A stretch of DNA of 64,000 nt, from positions 4,359,970 through 4,423,969 of the forward strand of contig NZ_CP087263.1 of the NCBI RefSeq assembly GCF_020923435.1, read 5' to 3'. The position numbers and the translations under genes were made by a program. This DNA comes from Brevibacillus humidisoli (GTDB lineage Bacteria > Bacillota > Bacilli > Brevibacillales > Brevibacillaceae). Below the pieces are notes generated by a model that saw nothing but the letters and a program-made list of their open reading frames with translations, did not search any database and was not told the DNA's origin. Below are positions 1 through 8,499 of the stretch, one piece after another (positions within the stretch are counted from its first letter, which is position 1; the number at the start of each line of letters is the position of its first letter).

Positions 1-221
1 GTGCCGCTGGCGACGCTTCGTTTCCTGTCTTCATCGGGATTCTGTCGATGTGGGGGATTAGTGTGCCGCTTTCCTATCTCCTAGGTATCTCGTTGGAATT
101 GGGTCTTCCAGGAGTTTGGATCGCTTTGACGATCGATGAGTGGTTCCGGGGAATCTGCATGTATTATCGCTGGAAGAGCAGAGTCTGGGAGCGAAAGGTG
201 CTGGTATCGGAAGGAGTGTAG
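1..221 (+). CDS. C-terminal fragment of a MATE-family multidrug exporter (partial)
   Basis: The gene enters from the left edge; reading frame 3 (first full codon at base 3) is open to TAG at 219-221. The 72 visible residues contain hydrophobic stretches and the run PLSYLLGISLELGLPGVWIA followed by a W-F-R-G segment and a short basic tail. This matches the last two membrane helices of MATE (NorM/DinF type) cation/drug antiporters, where a G-x-x-G-x-W-I-A element is common. Nothing upstream is visible, so substrate and start are unknown. A hairpin terminator follows at 313-345. The family call rests on a short segment; another polytopic transporter is possible. Confidence 0.55.
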   Translation, partial: AAGDASFPVFIGILSMWGISVPLSYLLGISLELGLPGVWIALTIDEWFRGICMYYRWKSRVWERKVLVSEGV

Positions 222-312
222 GCTAACGCGAGAGTGAGCATCCTTTTCCTGCCGTCTCTGCTTCCGGAAAAGGGACACTCTCCTGCTTGTTCCAAGGCTG
301 TGTCTGACACGG

Positions 313-345
313 GGAGCTACTCCTTGAAATGGAGTGGCTCTTTTT
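313..345 (+). terminator. Rho-independent terminator
   Basis: Ten-base arms GAGCTACTCC (314-323) and GGAGTGGCTC (331-340) pair with one G-U wobble around a 7-base loop and are followed by five T. It ends the exporter transcript just ahead of the ars promoter. Confidence 0.8.
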
Positions 346-346
346 C

Positions 347-379
347 TTGATTCATATAACCATATAGTTATAATATAAT
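347..379 (+). promoter_or_regulatory. ars operon promoter with ArsR-type operator
   Basis: TTGATT (347-352) and TATAAT (369-374) are 16 bases apart. The inverted repeat TATAAC-N6-GTTATA (355-372) lies between and over these elements, the position expected for a repressor of the ArsR family. Bound ArsR would block RNA polymerase until As(III) or Sb(III) releases it. The operator is seen in sequence; the regulator assignment is inferred from the adjacent arsR. Confidence 0.6.
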
Positions 380-412
380 CTATAGCGATATCGGATGAAA
401 AGAGGGGATATC

Positions 413-760
413 ATGCTCGACCTGCCACGATTGGCTGAAGTGCTGAAAGCGCTGGGAGATTCAACCCGGCTGACGATCATTGCACTGCTCAATCATCGAG
501 ACTGCTGTGTCTGCGAACTGGTCCCGATCTTCAACATTTCGCAACCGGCCATCTCCAAGCACCTGAGCCGCCTGAAAAGTGCCGGTTTGGTAACAGAAAC
601 ACGCCGGGGACAATGGGTCTTTTATGCGCTCAACCGAAAGCAGTTGGAACAAGTGGGATTATCATTGAACAATCTGCCCGATGTTTCCGACCGGTTTGCC
701 GCGCTGGCCGAGCAAGGAAAGCTGGTTAGCTGTGAGCAGCCTCCAATGACCGGGTCATGA
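413..760 (+). CDS. arsR: Arsenic-responsive repressor ArsR
   Basis: A 115-residue winged-helix repressor. Cys31, Cys32 and Cys34 form the D-C-C-V-C-E-L metalloid-binding motif at the start of the DNA-recognition region, followed by the recognition helix around ISQPAISKHLSRLKSAGLV. In this family As(III) or Sb(III) binding to the cysteines releases the protein from its operator. An in-frame ATG at 395 exists, but the AGAGGGG ribosome site (400-406) lies correctly in front of ATG 413, so 413 is preferred. It is first in an arsR-arsB-arsC operon and probably autoregulates through the palindrome at 355-372. Confidence 0.92.
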   Translation: MLDLPRLAEVLKALGDSTRLTIIALLNHRDCCVCELVPIFNISQPAISKHLSRLKSAGLVTETRRGQWVFYALNRKQLEQVGLSLNNLPDVSDRFAALAEQGKLVSCEQPPMTGS

Positions 761-796
761 ATGGGAAAAGCGTACAGAGGGATGGGATAGACAATT

Positions 797-2110
797 ATGG
801 TTGATGCATCGAATGCAGCTATGTGGAGTGCGTTTTTAATTTTTGTCGTTACACTTGCAGTCGTCATCTGGCAGCCGCGAGGGCTGGGGATTGGCTGGTC
901 GGCTGCCGGGGGTGCCTTGCTGGCTCTACTGCTGGGCGTCGTTACGTTTTCGGATGTACTTACGGTCACAGGCATGGTTTGGAATGCGACGCTTACATTT
1001 GTTGCGGTCATCCTCATCTCGTTGATTCTTGATGAGATTGGCTTTTTTGAATGGTGTGCGCTGCATATGGTCAGAATGGCGAGAGGCGATGGCCGCCGCA
1101 TGTTTGTCTACGTCATCCTGCTTGGCGCGCTGGTGTCGGCTTTCTTCGCCAATGACGGGGCGGCATTGATCCTCACTCCGATCGTTTTGGCCCAAGTCCG
1201 GGCCCTGCGGTTTGAAGAGAAGATGGTTCTGCCGTTTGTCATGGCCAGCGGTTTTGTCGCCGATACGACGTCTCTCCCGCTGATCGTCAGCAATCTGGTC
1301 AACATCGTCTCAGCCGATTACTTTCAGATCGGCTTCGTTGAATACGCCAGCCGGATGATCGTGCCCAATCTCTTTGCGCTGCTGGCCAGCTTGGCTGTTC
1401 TCTACCTGTTTTTTCGCAAGAACATTCCGCGTAAGTACGATTTGGCCCAACTAAAACAGCCGCATGAAGTGATAAAAGACGAGACTCTTTTCCGTGTATC
1501 GTGGGTGATTCTGGCCGTACTGCTGCTGGCTTATCTGCTGAGCGAGATCCTGCCCGTACCGGTATCGCTCATCGCGGGAACAGCAGCACTTATCTTCATC
1601 CTGGCCGCGCGCAGAAGCCCTGTGATCCACACGATGCGCATCGTGGGGGAAGCCCCCTGGTCTGTGGTTGTTTTTTCCATCGGGATGTACGTAGTCGTCT
1701 ACGGCTTGCGCAATGTCGGTCTGACCGATCTGTTGGGACAACTGATTCAATCATTTGCCGAACAGGGGCTGCTGGCGGCGACGATGGGGATGGGCTTCTT
1801 GGCCGCTGTACTCTCCTCCGTGATGAACAATATGCCGACGGTGATGATCGATGCGCTGGCGATCCAGGGGACACAGACGGAAGGAATCGTCCGCGAAGCA
1901 CTCATCTACGCCAATGTGATCGGTTCCGATCTGGGACCCAAGATTACGCCAATCGGCTCGCTTGCGACCCTGCTCTGGCTGCATGTGCTCTCCAAAAAAG
2001 GGGTGCGGATCACATGGGGGTACTACTTCCGAATTGGCGTCGTATTGACCGTACCCACTCTGTTGATCACGCTAGCGGGGTTGTATCTATGGCTCACCCT
2101 GCTTGGCTGA
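797..2110 (+). CDS. arsB: Arsenite efflux permease ArsB
   Basis: A 437-residue polytopic membrane protein with about 11-12 hydrophobic segments, the usual size for ArsB. It shows the conserved [13 protein letters not shown] segment (residues ~115-127) and a late N-N-M-P-T region, both typical of the ArsB/NhaD-like ion transporter superfamily. It expels arsenite and antimonite, powered by the proton gradient. No arsA ATPase gene is present, so it presumably works as a secondary carrier. It lies 36 bases after arsR and 44 bases before arsC, consistent with one transcript. Confidence 0.92.
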   Translation: MVDASNAAMWSAFLIFVVTLAVVIWQPRGLGIGWSAAGGALLALLLGVVTFSDVLTVTGMVWNATLTFVAVILISLILDEIGFFEWCALHMVRMARGDGRRMFVYVILLGALVSAFFANDGAALILTPIVLAQVRALRFEEKMVLPFVMASGFVADTTSLPLIVSNLVNIVSADYFQIGFVEYASRMIVPNLFALLASLAVLYLFFRKNIPRKYDLAQLKQPHEVIKDETLFRVSWVILAVLLLAYLLSEILPVPVSLIAGTAALIFILAARRSPVIHTMRIVGEAPWSVVVFSIGMYVVVYGLRNVGLTDLLGQLIQSFAEQGLLAATMGMGFLAAVLSSVMNNMPTVMIDALAIQGTQTEGIVREALIYANVIGSDLGPKITPIGSLATLLWLHVLSKKGVRITWGYYFRIGVVLTVPTLLITLAGLYLWLTLLG

Positions 2111-2154
2111 GGAACGGGAGAACATCCTAACCGGATAAAAAAGGAGGATCAACC

Positions 2155-2589
2155 ATGGAGAAGAAACGGGTGTATTTTCTCTGTACCGGCAATTCATGCC
2201 GCAGCCAGATGGCTGAAGGTTTTCTGAAAGCGTTGGGTCATGATCAATACGAGGTGAGAAGCGCCGGCTTGGAAGCGCACGGGTTGAATCCGCGTGCCGT
2301 ACTCGTGATGCAGGAAGCAGGGGTAGACATTAGCGGACAGAGCTCTGATGTGATGGATCCTGAATGGTTGAACAAGGCTGATTATGTGATCACGCTTTGC
2401 GGACATGCTGATGAACACTGTCCTGTCATCACTAATCCCAACGTCGTCAAATGGCATTGGGGGTTCGAGGACCCGGCTAAAGCGACGGGGACAGAAGAAG
2501 AGGTGATGACGAGCTTTCGGTCGGTGCGAGATGCGATCAGGCGAAGAATCGAGCAGTTCGTCAGCGAGAGCCAATCGAAATCTATATGA
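2155..2589 (+). CDS. arsC: Thioredoxin-coupled arsenate reductase ArsC
   Basis: A 144-residue protein of the low-molecular-weight tyrosine phosphatase fold. The P-loop C-T-G-N-S-C-R-S begins at Cys10, and the redox pair Cys82 and Cys89 lies in L-C-G-H-A-D-E-H-C. These positions coincide with the three catalytic cysteines of the S. aureus/B. subtilis thioredoxin-dependent class. It reduces As(V) to As(III), the substrate of ArsB. AAGGAGG stands just upstream of ATG 2155. It is the last recognisable gene of the ars operon; no clear terminator was seen in the 130 bases that follow. Confidence 0.95.
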   Translation: MEKKRVYFLCTGNSCRSQMAEGFLKALGHDQYEVRSAGLEAHGLNPRAVLVMQEAGVDISGQSSDVMDPEWLNKADYVITLCGHADEHCPVITNPNVVKWHWGFEDPAKATGTEEEVMTSFRSVRDAIRRRIEQFVSESQSKSI

Positions 2590-2719
2590 CGGCAGGGTAA
2601 AGTTTCTGAAAATTTTTCGTGGATTCCGAACGTTTCCCCGTCCAATCGTATATCGTAGTGGTAAGCACTTCTATCTTGTGATCCTGCCCATATATTTTAG
2701 GGAAGAGGGAGGGATGTAG

Positions 2720-3223
2720 GTGGGAGGTACCACAGCCAGGCAAGAGGAGCAAACGGTCTATTTTCGCAGCCCAACCAAGGGGTTGATGGACAAAAGCCAG
2801 GTCTTTGCAGACATCGAACAGGCCGTCTCCTGGATGCCGGGAGCGTACGAGATCGTCGTAGGAACCGACTCTCAGGTGCGGCATCGCCACACGTCATTTG
2901 TCATCGCGATCTCGGTGATTCGGACGGGCAGCGGAGGAACTTTTTTTTACTATCGGTTTCAGGAGCAGCGCATTACTTCGCTGCAGCAGCGGGTGTACAT
3001 GGAAGCGTTCCATTCCGTATGCTTGGCTGCGGAATTGAGGGAGTACCTGAAGGATCGCATGCTGTCCATTCCGATCCGCTTACATTTTGACATTGGTCAT
3101 AACGGACCGACACACAAGTACGTCAAACGGCTGATGCAGTTGGCCAAAGCAAACGATTTTGAGGCTCATGTCAAGCCAGATTCTTTTGGCGCCTCCACGA
3201 TAGCTGACAAGTTTACCAAGTGA
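2720..3223 (+). CDS. ykuK: YkuK-family RNase H-like protein
   Basis: A 167-residue protein starting at GTG 2720 behind an AGGGAGGG ribosome site. Signature segments of the YkuK (DUF458) family are visible: V-G-T-D-S-Q (~residues 51-56), H-F-D-I-G-x-N-G-x-T-H (~115-125) and K-P-D-S-F-G-A-S-x-x-A-D-K-F-T-K at the C-terminus. The acidic residues in these motifs are those expected for an RNase H-like active site; the cellular substrate is not established. It lies alone between ars and the SRP RNA gene. Confidence 0.8.
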   Translation: MGGTTARQEEQTVYFRSPTKGLMDKSQVFADIEQAVSWMPGAYEIVVGTDSQVRHRHTSFVIAISVIRTGSGGTFFYYRFQEQRITSLQQRVYMEAFHSVCLAAELREYLKDRMLSIPIRLHFDIGHNGPTHKYVKRLMQLAKANDFEAHVKPDSFGASTIADKFTK

Positions 3224-3309
3224 CCTGAATCCTGGAGCGAGGCCAGACGGTTTTTGACCAAGTGATCTCTGCAAAGGGTGGGTTTCCCTGTGTTGGTGGG
3301 GTTTGTGAC

Positions 3310-3339
3310 TTGCGATCATTCTTTTCGATGTGATATGCT
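3310..3339 (+). promoter_or_regulatory. Putative sigma-A promoter of the SRP RNA gene
   Basis: TTGCGA (3310-3315) and TATGCT (3334-3339) are 18 bases apart. A small perfect hairpin AGGCAAC/GTTGCCT follows between this site and the mature RNA and could be part of a longer precursor, as known for the B. subtilis scRNA. Confidence 0.45.
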
Positions 3340-3386
3340 AAGTAGGCAACTTCTGATGAGGTTGCCTTCAATTCGTTTTTAAAATT

Positions 3387-3655
3387 TGCCGTGCTAGACG
3401 GGGAGGTTGCGGTGCCCTGTAACCTGCAATCCGCAACAGCAGGGTTGAATTCCTGTACGAGGCCTTGTCATGTGAGGCTGCCTTATGTAGAGCGGTGTTG
3501 ATGCTTGGGTCCTGCGCAACGTGAACCCATGAACCTGGTCAGGTCCGGAAGGAAGCAGCCATAAGTGGACTTTCGCGTGTGCCGCAGAATCGCCTGGGCG
3601 GAGCCGGTCTCATAAGTAACGCTTGGATGGCACGTGTCGAATACAGGTGCACGGC
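3387..3655 (+). ncRNA. ffs: Signal recognition particle RNA, large Bacillus type
   Basis: About 269 nt. The ends TGCCGTGC and GTGCACGGCA pair to close the molecule. The universally conserved SRP core, with GGTCAGGTCCGGAAGGAAGC in the range 3537-3559, binds Ffh. Blocks such as GGGTCCTGCGCAACG and TGTGCCGCAGAATCGCCTGGGC match the B. subtilis scRNA, and the Alu-like 5' domain is present. It guides nascent membrane and secreted proteins to the membrane together with Ffh and FtsY. Its place close upstream of dnaX is conserved in Bacillales. Exact ends are estimated from pairing. Confidence 0.95.
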
Positions 3656-3692
3656 ATCCTATTACATATACGATCCATCAGGTATGTTTTAA

Positions 3693-3727
3693 GCGGTAGT
3701 CGCGCCTAGGTGCGACTGCCGTTTTTT
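3693..3727 (+). terminator. Terminator of the SRP RNA transcript
   Basis: CGGTAGTCGC (3694-3703) pairs with GCGACTGCCG (3712-3721) around an 8-base loop and is followed by six T. Confidence 0.85.
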
Positions 3728-3898
3728 GTGCAGCGAGATAGGTGGCCGACGATTCTTGGCGGGTTTTGTTGCATTCTGGCGAGTGATAGCGAAAGATATT
3801 TTTGGAAAAGTAGAAGGCAAGAGCAGGGCATCCCCCGCTGTCTGCCGAACCTTTTTGAAAAAGGCAGATCGTATGCGGAAGATAAGGGGGGAACAACG

Positions 3899-5329
3899 GT
3901 GGGAATAACGTTTCCTTTAGATCTTTGGGGTTCATTCCAGCGACTGAAGCATTTTATGCAGTATTTGCCTCATGCCGTTTTTGCAGCAGATCGAACAGGA
4001 CGAATTGTCGAAGTAAACGAAGCATTGATTCGGGCCACTGGGTACACACGTGAAGAATTGGTGAACCATCCGTTTTTCCAAGTACTTCCCTATCGCGGAA
4101 CGATTGGGCAGCTTCATTCGGAGTTGATCGCCATCGAAGAGACGGGCAGCGTTCCGGCTGAAGTAGAATACCGGAACAAGGAAGGCAAGCTGGCCAAAAC
4201 AAAAGCGATGATCGTCGTTCCGCAATCAGATCCCCCGCTATACATGGTGAATCTGTTTCAACTGAACAGGAGCACGGATGACAACCTGATGGAAAAAGTG
4301 GTGGATCAGTTGATCACGGAAGCAAATCTGGGAGTGGTCGTCCTCAATGTGCGAGGGTGCATCGTCGAGATCAGCCAGATGGCCTGCAGACTGCTCGGTC
4401 TTGAACGCGGCAAAGTGATCAATCAGCACATCGACAAGGCGTTTGCCGGCATTCCGGAAGAACACCGCTTGGTGAAGCGGGAGCTGCTGGAAGGAGTCAA
4501 GATGCAGAACAAGGCCATGTCTTGGACGAACAGCAGCCAACGATACGAACTGCTGGTCGATTCGGAAACCGTCTATAATGAGGCGGGTCAAGTGGCAGGT
4601 GCCTACATCCTCTTCAAAGACGTCACCAATCTTCGTTCCCTCGATCAAAAGATTGAGCGAAACGACCGCTTGGCCATGATCGGCCAGATTGCTGCCGGCA
4701 CAGCCCACGAGATCCGCAATCCGCTTACCTCCATCAAAGGCTTTTTACAGATGTTCCAACAGTCATTTACAGAGAGCGGGATGGAACGGGAGCGTGCCTA
4801 CACAGAGATCATGCTGACCGAAATCAACCGGATAAACGCTCTGGTCAGCGAATTCCTGCTCCTAAGCAAGCCGCGCGATGTACAGTATCAGATCGTTGAT
4901 TTAAACATTGTCTTCGAAGAGATCCTGCCGATCGTGGAAAGTCAGGCACTGCTTCACGGTATTGACGTCAACTACGCTTCCCGGGGTCAACTGCCGATGG
5001 TGGTGGGAGATAATGAACTGTTGAAACAGGTGTTTCTGAACATATGCAAAAACGGAATTGAAGCAATGGGCAATGAGGGCGTGCTTTCGATTCATCATCA
5101 CATCGACATCGAACGGGACCTGATCAGTATTGATATCCACGACAACGGTCCAGGTATCCCCCCATACGTGATTGACAAAATCTTTGATCCGTTTTTTACC
5201 ACCAAGGAAGAAGGGACTGGATTGGGACTAGCCGTTTGCCAAAAAATCATCCACGATATCGGCGGACAAATCCGGGTCTCGTCCAAAGGATACGGTACCA
5301 CGTTTCAAATCTTGCTCCCCTATCTGTGA
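3899..5329 (+). CDS. PAS-domain sensor histidine kinase (orphan, phosphorelay type)
   Basis: A 476-residue kinase without membrane segments. A first PAS domain spans about residues 18-120 and a second about 135-250. The H-box H-E-I-R-N-P carries phospho-acceptor His270; N-box N-I-C-K-N-G-I-E-A-M begins near 380, G1 D-N-G-P-G-I-P near 415, and the F and G2 boxes F-F-T-T-K-E-E-G-T-G-L-G-L follow. The frame is open further upstream into the SRP terminator, but AAGGGGGG at 3884-3891 precedes GTG 3899, so that start is chosen. No response regulator lies beside it. A kinase of this build commonly feeds Spo0F in the sporulation phosphorelay; this role is inferred. Confidence 0.85.
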   Translation: MGITFPLDLWGSFQRLKHFMQYLPHAVFAADRTGRIVEVNEALIRATGYTREELVNHPFFQVLPYRGTIGQLHSELIAIEETGSVPAEVEYRNKEGKLAKTKAMIVVPQSDPPLYMVNLFQLNRSTDDNLMEKVVDQLITEANLGVVVLNVRGCIVEISQMACRLLGLERGKVINQHIDKAFAGIPEEHRLVKRELLEGVKMQNKAMSWTNSSQRYELLVDSETVYNEAGQVAGAYILFKDVTNLRSLDQKIERNDRLAMIGQIAAGTAHEIRNPLTSIKGFLQMFQQSFTESGMERERAYTEIMLTEINRINALVSEFLLLSKPRDVQYQIVDLNIVFEEILPIVESQALLHGIDVNYASRGQLPMVVGDNELLKQVFLNICKNGIEAMGNEGVLSIHHHIDIERDLISIDIHDNGPGIPPYVIDKIFDPFFTTKEEGTGLGLAVCQKIIHDIGGQIRVSSKGYGTTFQILLPYL

Positions 5330-5331
5330 GA

Positions 5332-5366
5332 AAGCGCTCCTGTCAAGACAAGGGGCGCTTTTCTTG
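5332..5366 (+). terminator. Terminator of the histidine kinase gene
   Basis: AAGCGCTCC (from 5332) pairs with GGGGCGCTT around an interior loop and is followed by T-rich sequence. Confidence 0.65.
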
Positions 5367-5468
5367 CCATCCCCCTCTGTTCGATTTATCAGCAACAACT
5401 GACTGCTCTCGTACCAAAGCATAAGAAGAGCAATTGATCTGTTGGAAGGGATGGCATGGAGAGGAGAC

Positions 5469-5548
5469 GGTCATCCCAACTTCCCCACAGGCACTGGCAC
5501 GAGCGGAGCGAACCTGTTTTTCTCTTTGCGCCCCCCACTATGTTCGTC
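5469..5548 (+). repeat. Dispersed repeat, copy 1 (single arm)
   Basis: These 80 bases align without gaps of note to 49690-49769, with only scattered differences. The shared core includes CAGGCACTGGCACGAGCGGA and CCTGTTTTTCTCTTTGCGCC. The copy lies in the intergenic region before dnaX. The opposing arm found beside the 49.6 kb copy is not present here. Short frames run through it but show no start with ribosome site and no conserved codon pattern, so it is treated as non-coding. Confidence 0.8.
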
Positions 5549-5607
5549 ACACCGGCACAGGAGATCCAGCTCGGCTTTTCCCCAGACGGTTTTTCTCACC
5601 GATGCTT

Positions 5608-5637
5608 TTGGAAATGCAAAGGGCAATGTAGTATAAT
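5608..5637 (+). promoter_or_regulatory. Putative sigma-A promoter of the dnaX operon
   Basis: TTGGAA (5608-5613) and TATAAT (5632-5637) are 18 bases apart, 55 bases ahead of the dnaX start. Confidence 0.6.
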
Positions 5638-5691
5638 AAGCAGGATACAGATGAAGCAGAAAGCGACCCAATCGGTTGGGAGTTGGCAAGG

Positions 5692-7410
5692 ATGGCTTAC
5701 ACGGCACTTTATCGTGTTTACAGACCAGATACCTTCGGAGACATTGTCGGGCAGTCCCATGTGACAACGACGCTGCGCAATGCCCTGCGGGAGGGGCGGC
5801 TTTCCCATGCCTATCTATTTAACGGACCACGCGGCACCGGCAAGACCAGTGCGGCCAAGATTCTGGCCAAAGCAGTGAACTGTGAAAACCCACAGGATGG
5901 GGAGCCTTGCAATGCCTGCAATTCATGCAAGGCGATCAGCGGGGGTGTCGTTACGGATGTGCTGGAGATTGATGCCGCCTCCAATCGCGGGGTGGAAGAG
6001 ATCCGCGATATCCGGGACAAGGTGAAGTTTGCTCCAAGTGACGTGAAGTACAAGGTGTACATCATCGATGAGGTGCATATGCTGACCACGGAGGCCTTCA
6101 ACGCCCTGTTGAAGACTCTGGAGGAACCACCATCCCATGTGATGTTTATCCTGGCGACGACAGAGCCGCACAAGCTGCCGGCGACGATCATCTCCCGCTG
6201 TCAGCGCTTTGATTTTCACCGGATCGCGCTGTCGGAGATTGTAGGCCGCCTGCAGCAGATCTGTACGGAGCAGCAGGTGGAAGCAGATGAGCAAGCGCTG
6301 CTGCTGGTCGCCAAGATGTCGGAAGGCGGGATGCGGGATGCGCTCAGTCTGTTGGATCAGGCGATCAGCTACAGTGGGGATCGCGTTACAACAGGCGATA
6401 TCCTGCAGATTACCGGTTCAGTGGCGCAGACCTACTTCTCCACGGTAGCCCGGATGATTGCAGAGCAGGATGTGGCCAACGTATTGGAGCAGTTTAACCA
6501 GGTGATGGCCCAGGGGAAGGATCCGGAACATTTTTTGCAGGATCTGATGCACTATTATCGTGATATGCTGTTGCTAAAGACTGCGCCCGGACTAAAAGAA
6601 GCGGTTGATCGTACCCTGCTTGACGATCAGTTTGCCGGGGTTGCTGAGTCTTATGAACTGCCGGTTCTGTACGAGATCATCGAATCGCTGAATCAGTCGC
6701 TCACGCAGTTGAAGTGGTCCAGCTACGCGCGAGTACTGGCAGAACTGAGTTTGGTCAAGTTGTGCCAGATGGCAGGCGGCGGCCTCCCGCAGCAGTCGGG
6801 AGCGGCGGCCACATCGGAGCCGACGGCGCGTGCGGATGCGGTGGAAATCCTGGTCAAACGCGTGCGCTCACTCGAAGAAAAGCTGGAGCTGATCAGTAGG
6901 GGACAGGTAAAGACGGAAGCCGAAGCAAGTAACGGCGAGTCACGTCAGACTGAACCCCGGAGACCTCGGGCTGCAGGAGGGCCTGCTCATGCCTCCACGC
7001 AAAAACTGCAGAGACTGGCCAGCTCTCTCGATGAAGCGATGACGCAGCGCATCCGTGGAGCATGGGCACAGATTCTCGCCGAATTGAAGAAAATAAAGAT
7101 TCAGTATCAAGCCTGGCTGGTAAGCGGCCAACCCGCCATCGTCAGCGGCGATACGCTGATTGTCACCTTTAAAAGCACCATCCACTGCGAAAAGACGATG
7201 GAACCAGAGTTAAAAAGTGTGGTCGAGCGGGTTGTGCACGACTTGACTGGCAGACCGCTGCAGCTCTTGTCCGTGATGGAAGAACAGTGGCAAAGCGTTG
7301 AGGCGGATGCAGCCGTCCCGGAAACGGATGATCAGCAGGAGGCCGAGGATCCATTTGTCTCCGAGGCGATCAAGCTGGTAGGCGAACAGTTGGTAGAAGT
7401 GAAAGAATAA
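5692..7410 (+). CDS. dnaX: DNA polymerase III subunits gamma/tau
   Basis: A 572-residue clamp-loader ATPase. Walker A G-P-R-G-T-G-K-T lies at residues 45-52, a four-cysteine zinc site (C-E-N...C-N-A-C-N-S-C) follows, then Walker B with I-I-D-E-V-H and the SRC motif. The N-terminus M-A-Y-T-A-L-Y-R-V-Y-R-P matches the family start, so ATG 5692 is preferred over the in-frame TTG at 5683. The C-terminal third (tau region, binding the polymerase and helicase) is less conserved. It heads the dnaX-yaaK-recR transcript. No slippery frameshift site was recognised. Confidence 0.97.
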   Translation: MAYTALYRVYRPDTFGDIVGQSHVTTTLRNALREGRLSHAYLFNGPRGTGKTSAAKILAKAVNCENPQDGEPCNACNSCKAISGGVVTDVLEIDAASNRGVEEIRDIRDKVKFAPSDVKYKVYIIDEVHMLTTEAFNALLKTLEEPPSHVMFILATTEPHKLPATIISRCQRFDFHRIALSEIVGRLQQICTEQQVEADEQALLLVAKMSEGGMRDALSLLDQAISYSGDRVTTGDILQITGSVAQTYFSTVARMIAEQDVANVLEQFNQVMAQGKDPEHFLQDLMHYYRDMLLLKTAPGLKEAVDRTLLDDQFAGVAESYELPVLYEIIESLNQSLTQLKWSSYARVLAELSLVKLCQMAGGGLPQQSGAAATSEPTARADAVEILVKRVRSLEEKLELISRGQVKTEAEASNGESRQTEPRRPRAAGGPAHASTQKLQRLASSLDEAMTQRIRGAWAQILAELKKIKIQYQAWLVSGQPAIVSGDTLIVTFKSTIHCEKTMEPELKSVVERVVHDLTGRPLQLLSVMEEQWQSVEADAAVPETDDQQEAEDPFVSEAIKLVGEQLVEVKE

Positions 7411-7437
7411 GCAGAACAACGCAAGGAGGGTACGCCG

Positions 7438-7749
7438 ATGAAAAACATGCAGCAGATGATGAAACAAGTGAAAAAGATGCAGCAGGAGATGCAAAAGGCG
7501 CAGGAAGAACTGAAAGAGAAAGTGATCGAGGGGTCGGCAGGCGGTGGTGCCGTTGTCGTCAAGGCGAACGGGCACAAGCAGATCGTGGATATCGCAATCA
7601 AGCCGGAAGTGATTGACCCGGATGATGTGGAAATGATGCAGGACCTGGTTCTGACGGCTGTCAATGATGCCTTGAAAAATGTAGACGAACTGGTGAACAA
7701 AGAGATGGGACGTTTTACAGGTGGCATGAACATCCCGGGCCTGTTTTAA
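7438..7749 (+). CDS. yaaK: YbaB/EbfC nucleoid-associated protein
   Basis: A 103-residue protein with a Met/Gln/Lys-rich N-terminal coiled coil (residues 1-30) and the family core [13 protein letters not shown]. Members bind DNA as dimers and act as nucleoid-associated factors; the gene sits between dnaX and recR in very many bacteria, as here. An AAGGAGGGT site precedes the ATG. Confidence 0.95.
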   Translation: MKNMQQMMKQVKKMQQEMQKAQEELKEKVIEGSAGGGAVVVKANGHKQIVDIAIKPEVIDPDDVEMMQDLVLTAVNDALKNVDELVNKEMGRFTGGMNIPGLF

Positions 7750-7774
7750 CCGGACGTCAAAGGAGTAGAGAGAG

Positions 7775-8371
7775 ATGTTTTATCCCGAACCTATTTCCAA
7801 GCTGATTGAGGGGTTCATGAAGTTGCCGGGCATCGGTCCCAAAACGGCGGGCCGCCTGGCGTTTTTTGTCTTGGGCATGAAAGAAGATGACGTGCTGGAC
7901 TTGGCCAAAGCGCTGGTCAATGCCAAACGGCAGCTTCAGTACTGTTCGGTTTGCAACAATATTACCGATGTGGACCCTTGTCATATCTGCCGCGACAAGC
8001 AGCGTGACGGCTCTGTCATTTGTGTCGTACAAGAGCCGAAGGATGTGGTGGCGATGGAGAAGACGCGTGAGTACGAAGGGTACTACCATGTCTTGCACGG
8101 GGCGATTTCGCCGATGGATGGAATCGGGCCGGAAGATATCAAGATTCCCAACCTGTTGAAACGGCTGAGCGATGAGCAGGTGCAGGAAGTGATTCTGGCG
8201 ACCAACCCCAATATTGAGGGAGAAGCGACCGCCATGTACATCTCCCGTCTGGTCAAGCCGTTTGGCATTCGGGTCACCCGGATCGCTCATGGGCTGCCGG
8301 TCGGCGGCGATCTCGAATATGCGGACGAGGTAACACTGACGAAAGCGCTGGAAGGGCGACGGGAGCTATAA
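7775..8371 (+). CDS. recR: Recombination mediator RecR
   Basis: A 198-residue protein with an N-terminal helix-hairpin-helix (LPGIGPKTA), a C4 zinc finger (C-S-V-C...C-H-I-C, residues ~57-71) and a Toprim domain containing V-V-Q-E-P-K-D and the [11 protein letters not shown] segment. It works with RecO and RecF to load RecA on gapped DNA. It is 25 bases downstream of yaaK and ends the replication/recombination trio; a hairpin terminator follows. Confidence 0.97.
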   Translation: MFYPEPISKLIEGFMKLPGIGPKTAGRLAFFVLGMKEDDVLDLAKALVNAKRQLQYCSVCNNITDVDPCHICRDKQRDGSVICVVQEPKDVVAMEKTREYEGYYHVLHGAISPMDGIGPEDIKIPNLLKRLSDEQVQEVILATNPNIEGEATAMYISRLVKPFGIRVTRIAHGLPVGGDLEYADEVTLTKALEGRREL

Positions 8372-8396
8372 AGGCCATGATCGTGCGGATGAGGAG

Positions 8397-8420
8397 GGCA
8401 GGAGAGATCCTGTCTTTTTT
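8397..8420 (+). terminator. Terminator after recR
   Basis: GGCAGGA (8397-8403) pairs with TCCTGTC (8408-8414) across a 4-base loop, then six T. A second short palindrome (CGCAAAA/TTTTGCG near 8436-8451) with a T run follows and may assist. Confidence 0.7.
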
Positions 8421-8499
8421 CGACTCTGTCCCTTCCGCAAAAAGTTTTGCGACTTTTTCCGGTGGACAGGGCATAGAGTGGAGATAGGAGTGTGAGGCG

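Noticed and set aside
3710-3898. N-terminal extension of the histidine kinase
   Set aside because: It would begin inside the SRP RNA terminator; the ribosome site is directly before GTG 3899.
5434-5764. Overlapping short frames in all three phases before dnaX
   Set aside because: They cover the repeat and the dnaX promoter, have no ribosome sites and show no family resemblance.
5683-7410. Programmed frameshift in dnaX giving separate gamma and tau
   Set aside because: No slippery A-rich heptamer with a following hairpin was recognised; the frame is continuous.
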